Shown piece by piece: positions 16,340 through 23,025 of a stretch of DNA of 64,000 bases. The DNA lies in assembly GCF_026540855.1 (NCBI RefSeq), contig NZ_JALNUP010000020.1:1-64000 (forward strand), in the 5' to 3' direction. Source of the stretch: Sphingomonas sp. GC_Shp_5. Lineage in GTDB: Bacteria > Pseudomonadota > Alphaproteobacteria > Sphingomonadales > Sphingomonadaceae. Under the pieces are notes generated by a model. The model saw nothing but the letters and a program-made list of their open reading frames with translations. It did no database searches and was not told the DNA's origin. How positions within the stretch are numbered: position 1 is the stretch's first letter; each line of letters opens with the position of its first letter. Made by a program: the position numbers and the translations under genes.

Positions 16340-16506
16340 GGGAGTGTGGCACGCTTCGTGCTCCTCCCCCACTAGGCAGCCGCGGGGCGGCGCAAGCCGC
16401 CACGTTCCGACAGCCGGGTCTTGGCTATCGGGTGCTTGGGGCTCGCCGTTTCGGCGTGGGGGAGTGCGAATTCACGCATGGGATCGCTTCAGCGATCCCA
16501 TTCCTT
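16340..16506. other. Structured intergenic region beside the winged-helix gene
   Basis: A run of several hairpins lies here, including GGCGGCGCAAGCCGCC and, at 16479-16500, a perfect ten-base stem TGGGATCGCT with two loop bases. The motif GGAGTGTGGCAC occurs here and also just before the ATG at 16142. The region follows the stop codon of the minus-strand gene and could hold a terminator, a replication site or a small RNA. Confidence 0.4.
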
Positions 16507-17277
16507 TCATCCTTTAACCCCTGAGGCCTGATAGAGAGCGTTCGGTGAACTCGCGTTATCGACCAACGCGCGAACCCTCTCGAGGACGGCCGCCAGGGCA
16601 GGATCTTGGGCAGTGGCAGGCTCAGTCGCTGCCAGGGCAGCTGGGGCGGCCTGGGCGCGCTCCGTGTCGCGTCGACGCCGGCGGGCGTTGATCAGGTCAC
16701 GCAGCCGCTGGCGCACCGCCTTGTTCATCGCCTTCAGGTCGAAATAGTAGGCGTTGCTGGCCTGCTCGCGCTGCGGGCCGAGCTCGCCCTCCTTGCCGGT
16801 CTTCTGCGAACGCCGGACCCAGCTCAGGAAGCCGTGCTCCTTCAGCTTTGCCAGCGCGCGAACGATAGTGCCCCGCGCGAAGCCGGTCACCCGCTGTAGC
16901 GTGTCGAGAGCGGGATCCAGGCGTCCTGACTTGAAGTCTATCCCGATGGTGCCGCGCCGGCCGAGCAGCGCCTCGAGCACGGTTATGACGAACGGGCCGC
17001 CGAGCCCGCCGCCGCGCTGGCCGGGCTTCTTGTGCATGCGATCGTACTCGCGCGCCGTCTTCATCAGCGCGTCGATCCAGTCCAGGGCACCGGTCACCGT
17101 GCCGTCGCCGATCGGCCGCCACGGCTTCGCGCGGTTGTCATCGACGTCGTAGCTATTGCGGCGCACCGCGCCGTCGGCGCCGCGCTTCTTGCCGCTGAGT
17201 GAGGCAGCGGCGCCCTTGAGAACAGACTTAACCTGGCGCGCGTTCGGTGCGGCAGCAGGTGAACGGGTAAACGACAT
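16507..17277 (-). CDS. Winged-helix DNA-binding protein, replication-initiator-like
   Basis: The 256-residue protein is basic at the start (KSVLKGAAASLSGKKRGADG), then has a conserved core (GDGTVTGALDWIDALMKTAR, GGPFVITVLEALLG). A winged helix follows at about residues 122-152 (DTLQRVTGFARGTIVRALAKLKEHGFLSWV), where helix 3 would read DNA. From memory, similar proteins in sphingomonad and rhizobial elements are annotated as helix-turn-helix or plasmid replication proteins. Its place beside the integrase and the attachment site suggests control of replication or excision. The function is inferred, not shown. Confidence 0.7.
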   Translation of the reverse strand: MSFTRSPAAAPNARQVKSVLKGAAASLSGKKRGADGAVRRNSYDVDDNRAKPWRPIGDGTVTGALDWIDALMKTAREYDRMHKKPGQRGGGLGGPFVITVLEALLGRRGTIGIDFKSGRLDPALDTLQRVTGFARGTIVRALAKLKEHGFLSWVRRSQKTGKEGELGPQREQASNAYYFDLKAMNKAVRQRLRDLINARRRRRDTERAQAAPAALAATEPATAQDPALAAVLERVRALVDNASSPNALYQASGVKG

Positions 17278-17508
17278 CGTTCGGCCCCCAGCAGGGAAGT
17301 CGATGGGCGCACGAAAGCGTCGGCTGAATCGGTGTCGACAGCCGCGCGCTTACGTGATGTGGAGGCGTGCGGGACGCCTAGATGTTGCTGGGGGCGTTCG
17401 GCGCGAGTTCGGCGTTGGCCGATCTCACGCACGGTTTTCCGCGGGTTTTTGCGGGGTCAACGGAGGCGGTGAAAGTCAGAAAACGGCGGGAAACCGGACT
17501 ATCGCCTT

Positions 17509-17555
17509 CGTTGACATCGCAGGGGTCGCAAGTTCAATCCTTGCCACGCCCACCA
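17509..17555 (+). other. attR: 3' fragment of tRNA-Val(GAC)
   Basis: The fragment starts within the anticodon stem (CG), reads through TTGACAT with anticodon GAC, then CGCAG, the variable loop AGGGGTC and the T arm GCAAG-TTCAATC-CTTGC, and ends CACGCCC-A-CCA. Upstream bases (CCTTCG) no longer match the expected CTGCG, so the 5' half is missing. An intact acceptor stem would need GGGCGTG at the other end. This is what a phage-type integration into the 3' half of a tRNA gene leaves behind. Confidence 0.85.
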
Positions 17556-17565
17556 GAGTAGAAAG

Positions 17566-17600
17566 GCTCGCTAACTCCTAGAGTTAGCGGGCTTTTTTTA
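17566..17600 (+). terminator. Intrinsic terminator downstream of the tRNA-Val fragment
   Basis: GCTCGCTAACTC pairs with GAGTTAGCGGGC around a CTA loop (one G-T pair), followed directly by a run of seven T. It is the usual terminator behind a tRNA gene and would now end transcripts from the element. Confidence 0.85.
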
Positions 17601-17827
17601 TTGCCTGCGTGCGCCGGCGGTGGATATGGTGCGAACACCGGCCGCTCGGCGACGCAGGGGCGCACCAGCTCATCCGCGCCGGAGATATCTCGTCTTAAAT
17701 CAACATCATAGCTGATCTGCGTCAACTTCCGCGCCGTTGAGCCATTCATCGGCATGCTGGCGCCGATCGCCGATGAACCAACCCAGTGTGCGGCTGTTTG
17801 CATCGCATGCAATTGGGCGGGAGCATC

Positions 17828-19129
17828 ATGACAGGTTCGGTGACGGCGAAGAGCAAGGACGGCCAAGACGCCCAAGCCAAACAGGGCGGGGCCCTGCGCG
17901 CGCTCGGTACCGGCATCATCACCGGCGCCGCCGACGACGATCCCTCAGCGATCGGCACCTATGCCAGCGCCGGCGCCAAGTTCGGGCTCGGCTTCCTGTG
18001 GATCGCCCCGGTGCTGCTGCCGATGATGTTCGTCGTCACCTATCTCGCGGCGAAGCTCGGGCGGGTCTATGGCAAGGGTCTGTTCGCCGCGGTGCGCGAT
18101 CGCTACCCGCGCTGGCTGCTCTATCCGCTGATGCTCGGCGCCTTCACCGGCAATGTCATCGAGGCCTCCGCCAACCTCGGCGGGGTCGGCGCGGCGATCA
18201 ACCTGCTGGTGCCGATCCCCGTGCCGCTGATCGTGGTGCTGGTCGCGATCGGGGTAATGCTGTTCCAGTTCTTCGGCAGCTATGAGATGCTGCGCAAGGT
18301 GTTCCGCTGGCTTACCCTGGCGCTGTTCGCCTATGTGATCGCCGCGGTGCTCGCCAAGCCGGACTGGATCAAGGTGGTGCGCGCCACCGTCTCGCCCAAC
18401 ATCACCTTCTCCTCCGATTTCCTGGCGATGGTGGTCGCCTGCATCGGCACCTCGCTGTCCGCTTACGTCTATACCTGGCAGTCCAACCAGGAAGTGGAGG
18501 AGCAGATCGACGAGGGCAAGGAAACCGCCCGCCAGCGGCGCGGGGCGAGCCGCGGCGAGCTCGCGCGGACCCGGCGCGACGTGATGACGGGGATGATCTT
18601 CGCCAACATCATCCTGTATTTCATCATCCTCTCCACCGCGACCACGCTTCACCCGCAGGGGATCACCCAGATCGACAGCGCGGCACAGGCAGCCCAGGCG
18701 CTCGAGCCGCTCGCCGGCGCGGGTGCGAAATGGCTGTTCGCGCTCGGCGTGGTCGGCGTCGGCTTCCTCGCGGTCCCCGTGATGACCACCGGCGCGGCCT
18801 ATGATCTGGTCCAGGGCATCGGCAGGGACGGTACGCTCCACCACAGGGTGAGCGAGGCCAAGCTGTTCTATGCGGTGATCCTGGTGGTGACGGTGATCGC
18901 GGCCGGGCTGAACTTTCTCGGCTTCAACCCGATGCGCGCGCTGGTGATCTCCGGCATCGTCCAGGGCTTCTCGGTGCCGCCGCTGCTGCTGATGATGATG
19001 CTGATGACCAATGATCGCGGGATGATGGGGGAGCGGCGCAACGGCCGCTTGCTCAACGTGGTCGGCTGGGCGACCACCGCCGCGACCTTTGCGGCGACCG
19101 CTTGCCTGGTCGCAAGCTGGTTCTGGTAG
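17828..19129 (+). CDS. NRAMP-family transporter lacking canonical metal-site residues
   Basis: The start is the ATG at 17828, with GGGAG just upstream; 433 residues with 11 likely membrane segments. The overall layout is NRAMP, but the first metal-site helix reads DDDPSAIGTYASAG instead of DPGN. The sixth helix reads GTSLSAYVYTWQSNQEVEE where Mn/Fe transporters carry a metal-binding Met before Pro-His. This marks a divergent NRAMP clade whose substrate is uncertain. A cytosolic Arg-rich loop lies near residues 235-255. It could carry another divalent ion such as Mg2+. It is not placed in an operon. Confidence 0.85.
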   Translation: MTGSVTAKSKDGQDAQAKQGGALRALGTGIITGAADDDPSAIGTYASAGAKFGLGFLWIAPVLLPMMFVVTYLAAKLGRVYGKGLFAAVRDRYPRWLLYPLMLGAFTGNVIEASANLGGVGAAINLLVPIPVPLIVVLVAIGVMLFQFFGSYEMLRKVFRWLTLALFAYVIAAVLAKPDWIKVVRATVSPNITFSSDFLAMVVACIGTSLSAYVYTWQSNQEVEEQIDEGKETARQRRGASRGELARTRRDVMTGMIFANIILYFIILSTATTLHPQGITQIDSAAQAAQALEPLAGAGAKWLFALGVVGVGFLAVPVMTTGAAYDLVQGIGRDGTLHHRVSEAKLFYAVILVVTVIAAGLNFLGFNPMRALVISGIVQGFSVPPLLLMMMLMTNDRGMMGERRNGRLLNVVGWATTAATFAATACLVASWFW

Positions 19130-19191
19130 CGCGGCGGCGCTAGAGCAGCGGGCGACCGAGCAGCGATGGCCCGGCGAGAGGATGGACGTTG

Positions 19192-19902
19192 ATGAAGAAC
19201 AAGGTGGTGGAGACGCCCGCGGCGGCGCTGGACGGGCTGCTGTTCGATGGGATGACGATCATGGCCGGCGGGTTCGGCCTGTCGGGCAACCCCGAAAGCC
19301 TGATCGCCGAGGTGCGCGCGCGTGGCGTCAGCGGGCTGACGGTGATTTCGAACAATGCCGGTGCCGATGGCTTCGGATTGTGGATGCTGCTCGAAAGCCG
19401 GCAGATCGCGAAGATGATCTCCTCCTATGTCGGCGAGAACAAATTGTTCGAACAGCAATATCTGTCGGGCGAGCTCGAGCTCGAATTAACGCCCCAGGGC
19501 ACGCTCGCCGAGCGCATCCGCGCCGGCGGGGCGGGGATCCCGGCGTTTTTCACCAAGACCGGGGTGGGCACGGTGGTCGCCGAGGGCAAGCCGGTGGAGC
19601 AATTCGACGGCGAGGATTATGTTCGCGAAAGCTGGCTGCGCGCCGACCTGTCGATCATCAAGGCGTGGCGGGCCGATCCGGCGGGCAATCTGATGTTTCG
19701 TAAGACCGCGCGCAACTTCAACCCGGTGATGGCGACCGCGGGCAAGATCACCGTCGCCGAGGTGGAGGAGATCGTCGATGCGGGGAGCTTTGACCCCGAT
19801 TGCATCCACACCCCCGGTATCTACGTCGACCGCGTCGTGCTGAGCACCGTCAACGAGAAGCGGATCGAGAAGCTGACCGTCCGCCAGCGGGAGACTGTGT
19901 GA
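19192..19902 (+). CDS. scoA: 3-oxoacid CoA-transferase, subunit A
   Basis: I choose the ATG at 19192; a TTG lies one codon upstream. The 236-residue protein has the type I CoA-transferase alpha-subunit layout, with [20 protein letters not shown] near residue 19 (glycine-rich CoA-binding loop), [12 protein letters not shown] and YVGENKLFE, and no catalytic glutamate, which sits in the B subunit. The pair moves CoA from succinyl-CoA to acetoacetate or a related 3-oxoacid. The stop overlaps the next start (TGATG), so both subunits are probably made in equal amounts. Confidence 0.93.
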   Translation: MKNKVVETPAAALDGLLFDGMTIMAGGFGLSGNPESLIAEVRARGVSGLTVISNNAGADGFGLWMLLESRQIAKMISSYVGENKLFEQQYLSGELELELTPQGTLAERIRAGGAGIPAFFTKTGVGTVVAEGKPVEQFDGEDYVRESWLRADLSIIKAWRADPAGNLMFRKTARNFNPVMATAGKITVAEVEEIVDAGSFDPDCIHTPGIYVDRVVLSTVNEKRIEKLTVRQRETV

Positions 19903-20543
19903 TGAGCTGGACCCGCGAGCAGATGGCGCAGCGCGCGGCGCGCGAGCTGCAGGACGGCTTCTACGTCAACCTCGGCATCGGCATCCCGACGCTGGTCGCC
20001 AATTACATCCCCGCCGGCGTCGACGTCACCTTGCAGTCGGAGAACGGCATGCTCGGCATGGGACCGTTCCCGTACGAGGGCGAGGCCGATCCCGACCTGA
20101 TCAATGCCGGCAAGCAGACCATCACCGCGCTGCCGACCTCGAGCTTCTTCTCGAGCGCGGACAGTTTCGCGATGATCCGCGGCGGTCATATCGACCTCAC
20201 TGTGCTCGGCGCGATGGAGGTGAGCGTGGCCGGCGACATCGCCAATTGGACGATCCCCGGCAAGATGGTGAAGGGCATGGGCGGGGCGATGGACCTCGTC
20301 GCCGGCGTCAAGCGCGTTGTGGTGGTGATGGACCATGCCAACAAGGCCGGCGAGCCTAAGATCCTGGAGCATTGCAGCCTGCCGCTGACCGGCAGGGGGT
20401 GCGTCGACCTGATCATCACCGATCTGTGCGTGCTGGCGTGCGACAAGCCCGGCCTCAGGCTGGTCGAACTGGCGCCGGGAGTCACTGTCGACGAGGTGCG
20501 GGCCAGAACCGGTACCGCCTTCGTCGAGGATTTGCACGGCTGA
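19902..20543 (+). CDS. scoB: 3-oxoacid CoA-transferase, subunit B
   Basis: The 213-residue protein carries the catalytic signature [10 protein letters not shown] near residue 45, where the Glu forms the CoA-thioester intermediate, after [15 protein letters not shown]. Later [17 protein letters not shown] and [14 protein letters not shown] are typical of the beta subunit. It works with the A subunit in ketone-body or branched-chain acid breakdown. A damaged short-chain dehydrogenase follows 85 bases later in the same direction, which may have belonged to the same pathway. Confidence 0.93.
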   Translation: MSWTREQMAQRAARELQDGFYVNLGIGIPTLVANYIPAGVDVTLQSENGMLGMGPFPYEGEADPDLINAGKQTITALPTSSFFSSADSFAMIRGGHIDLTVLGAMEVSVAGDIANWTIPGKMVKGMGGAMDLVAGVKRVVVVMDHANKAGEPKILEHCSLPLTGRGCVDLIITDLCVLACDKPGLRLVELAPGVTVDEVRARTGTAFVEDLHG

Positions 20544-20628
20544 CGGCCGGGTCGGACCAACGAGCGCTGGTGGTAAGTCCGCGATCGCGCACTAACTGGG
20601 CAGATCATCCGATACGGAAGGGCTATCC

Positions 20629-21415
20629 ATGGAATTGCATCTTGAGGACAAGACGGCGCTGGTCACCGGTGCCACCGCGGGCATCGGCCTTGCCATCGCG
20701 GAGCGGCTGGCGGCGGAAGGCGCGCAGGTGATCATCTGCGGACGCAGTGCCGACAAGCTGGCGGCAGCGGCGGCGCGGATCGGCGACGCCGCCCGGGTGC
20801 GGACGGTGCTGGCCGACCCGGCGACGGCGGCGGGCGCGGCGCAACTGATCGAGGCGGTGCCGACCGTCGATATCCTCGTCAACAATCTCGGCATCTATGA
20901 AGCCAAGGCGTTCGAGGACATCGCCGACGCCGATTGGCATCATCTGTTTGAGGTCAACGTCGTCAGCGGGGCGCGGCTGGCGCGGCACTATTTCCCGCAG
21001 ATGCTGGCAAGCGGCAGCGGGCGGATCATCTTCGTCGCCAGCGAGAGCGGGCTGCTGCCCCCCCGCCGACATGATTCATTACGGCATGACCAAGACCGCG
21101 CAGCTGGCGATCGCGCGCGGCCTTGCCGAACGCACCCGCGGCACCGGCGTTACCGTCAATTCGGTGCTGCCCGGGCCGACCCAGTCGGAAGGCATCGGCG
21201 ACTTCATCCGCTCGGTGGTCACCGATGAGGGCATGGACGATGCGGCGCGCGAACAGGCGTTCTTCGCACGACACCGGCCGCTGTCGCTGCTCGGCCGCCT
21301 GATCGATCCTGCCGAGGTCGCCGCCCAGGTTGCGCTGCTCGCCAGCCCGTTTGGTGCGGTGACCAACGGCGCCGCGATCAGGGTCGAGGGTGGGATGATC
21401 CCGACCATCGCCTGA
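20629..21415 (+). pseudogene. Short-chain dehydrogenase split by a frameshift in a C7 run
   Basis: The first frame (from 20629) encodes the Rossmann start TALVTGATAGIGLAIAERL, then DILVNNLGIYE and FVASESGLLPP. After the run of seven C at 21058-21064 the match continues in another frame with IHYGMTKTAQLAIARGL (the YxxxK active site) and a normal end RVEGGMIPTIA at 21415. Removing one C gives a continuous 262-residue enzyme. As read, the product would stop being a dehydrogenase before its catalytic Tyr. It may be a genuine frameshift, a slippage hotspot, or a base-calling error. Confidence 0.85.
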
Positions 21416-21715
21416 TCAGTCCGGCCGATGACGGGCAGGGGGCGGCGCCAAGCCGTCTCCTGCCTGGTCGGGCTCGTGCCAGGATCACCATCTGGGTTCC
21501 AGCAAACAGTCTTGGTCGCCCATGTCACCGGGGTGGCAAGCTGCTGATCAATAAGCCCACATTCTCCAATCTTGAGAGGCTATTGCTCCCACGGGCAGCC
21601 CGCCGTCGGTCTCTCAGTAAAGCATCCATAGCAAATCTGCGTCACCAAATCGGTGACATCTAGACGCGCGCTTCACGATCGTTCAGCTTCGGCATGGATC
21701 AGGAGGTGCCAGCGG
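21416..21715. other. Intergenic region, nothing recognised
   Basis: About 300 bases without a convincing gene or repeat. The last 30 bases hold AGGAGGTGCC, the ribosome site of the next gene. No hairpin with a T-run is seen. Confidence 0.4.
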
Positions 21716-22969
21716 ATGAGGTTTAGAGTAGCGCTGGCTATCATGTTCTCCACACCGCTGCTGGCGCAGGTGTCCCCGTCAACTAAACGGGTGGACGCCG
21801 CTATGGAGGCGTACAACAAGGGCCGCTATTTCGAGGCGACACATAGGCTATCGGCCGCGGCGTTCGATAAGGACGGTAAGGCCACCGACGATTACGCCTT
21901 TCAGATGTGGGAACAGGTCAGCTCGACAGTTACCAATGAACTTGATCTTGCGACGCTCGACAAAGCCCGCCCGCCAGGAGTCGCCGACAGCAGCTGGGAC
22001 AAGGCAATCGCAGGTTCGGTTTCGCGCGACGCGATCACAGAAATTGTTCGCCGCGCAGCCTATACCGGCATTGTGATCCTCAACGAAGCGCATAGCAGCC
22101 CACGCGACCGTGACTTCGCATGGCGGGTCGCCCAGGCGCTGCGTCCGCTGGGTTATTCGGTGCTCGCGGCAGAGACGTTCGACAACGAGCCTTCCTATGG
22201 CGGTAAGCCGACTGTCGTGGAGCGGCTCGCCCGCGATCGCCTGGTGCGGATTAGCACCGGCTTCTACACTCGCGACCCGGTGTACGCGGCGTTCCTGCGC
22301 AACGCGCTGGTGATCGGGTATCAACCTGTATCCTATGAACAGAACAGTCAGCAACGACCCAAGGGCGATCTGGGGCGTCGGCAGAGCATCGAAGCGCGGG
22401 AACAGGCAGAGGCGGACAATCTCGTCGCGATCCACCGCCGCCTGCCCACGGCCAAGCTTCTGATTTATGTCGGCTACAGCCATGTCGCGGAGGCTGCGCT
22501 CAAGGAGGAAGACGGTGGCAAGATCGAATGGATGGCCGCGCGGCTAAAGCGGATGACGGGCATCGATCCGCTAACAATCGATCAGACGACCGTAACCGAA
22601 TTTCCCGCAGCTACCCGCAAGTCTTACTATCTCGCGGTTGCCCGGGTGAATAACCAAGACGGCATCTTGTTCGAGGGAGATAAGCCGCTGGTGCTCGGCC
22701 AATATGCTGGAGCGGTTGACCTCCAAGTCGTGCACCCACGACGCGAGTATCGCTACGGCCGACCAGCATGGCTAGCTGACCTCGGCGGCAAACCGCTGCC
22801 AGTGCCCAAGCAGCTTCTGCCGACTGCCGGACGCCATCTTGTCCAGGTGTTTCCTGCGACGGCGCCGCTCGATGCGATCCCGTTGGATCAGGTCGTAGTT
22901 GAAGCCGGATCGCCGTCCGCCATGCTGATCGCGCCTCAGGAGCCCTTACGCTTTGCTACTCAGCCGTGA
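21716..22969 (+). CDS. Exported EreA/ChaN-like superfamily protein
   Basis: The ATG at 21716 is preceded by AGGAGGTGCC and opens a signal peptide (MRFRVALAIMFSTPLLAQV). The protein has 417 residues. The central part shows VILNEAHSSPRDRDFA, then LGYSVLAAETF and later LLIYVGYSHVAEAALKEE, a pattern like the Glu- and His-containing strands of the EreA/ChaN/TIKI group. The N-terminal 80 residues look like a helical repeat. The function is not known: haem-uptake, hydrolase and protease relatives all share this fold. There is no operon partner. Confidence 0.65.
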   Translation: MRFRVALAIMFSTPLLAQVSPSTKRVDAAMEAYNKGRYFEATHRLSAAAFDKDGKATDDYAFQMWEQVSSTVTNELDLATLDKARPPGVADSSWDKAIAGSVSRDAITEIVRRAAYTGIVILNEAHSSPRDRDFAWRVAQALRPLGYSVLAAETFDNEPSYGGKPTVVERLARDRLVRISTGFYTRDPVYAAFLRNALVIGYQPVSYEQNSQQRPKGDLGRRQSIEAREQAEADNLVAIHRRLPTAKLLIYVGYSHVAEAALKEEDGGKIEWMAARLKRMTGIDPLTIDQTTVTEFPAATRKSYYLAVARVNNQDGILFEGDKPLVLGQYAGAVDLQVVHPRREYRYGRPAWLADLGGKPLPVPKQLLPTAGRHLVQVFPATAPLDAIPLDQVVVEAGSPSAMLIAPQEPLRFATQP

Positions 22970-23025
22970 CATCGGCTCGATGAGCGGTCGCATGAAGGCG
23001 TGATCTTGGCGATCTCACCTCGTCG

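Larger units (their letters stand above)
1..17555. mobile_element. Right part of a tRNA-Val-integrated prophage or integrative element
   Basis: The segment carries phage lysis and tail-type genes, a D12 adenine methylase, cargo genes, a tyrosine recombinase at 14728-15948 and a winged-helix DNA-binding gene at 16507-17277. It ends in a 3' fragment of tRNA-Val(GAC) at 17509-17555, beyond which ordinary chromosomal genes begin. Integrases of this type commonly use tRNA 3' ends and leave a fragment at one junction, so this is read as attR. The left end, with the intact tRNA, lies outside the window. No terminase, portal or capsid gene is visible, so whether a complete phage is present cannot be judged. 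Confidence 0.75.
17278..17827. other. Element boundary region, no protein gene
   Basis: About 550 bases with several signals. GGGGCGTTCGGCGCGAGTTC contains two GTTCGGCG-type repeats near 17395-17420, and CCCCCAGCA near 17287 is inverted against TGCTGGGGG near 17390. Both could belong to a replication or operator site of the winged-helix gene. Then come attR (17509-17555), the tRNA terminator, and about 230 bases of chromosomal leader before the NRAMP gene. Open frames across it are shadows. Confidence 0.5.

Noticed and set aside
17156..17581. Plus-strand frame of 141 codons over the attachment site
   Set aside because: It runs through the winged-helix gene's 5' region and the tRNA fragment, which explain these bases better.
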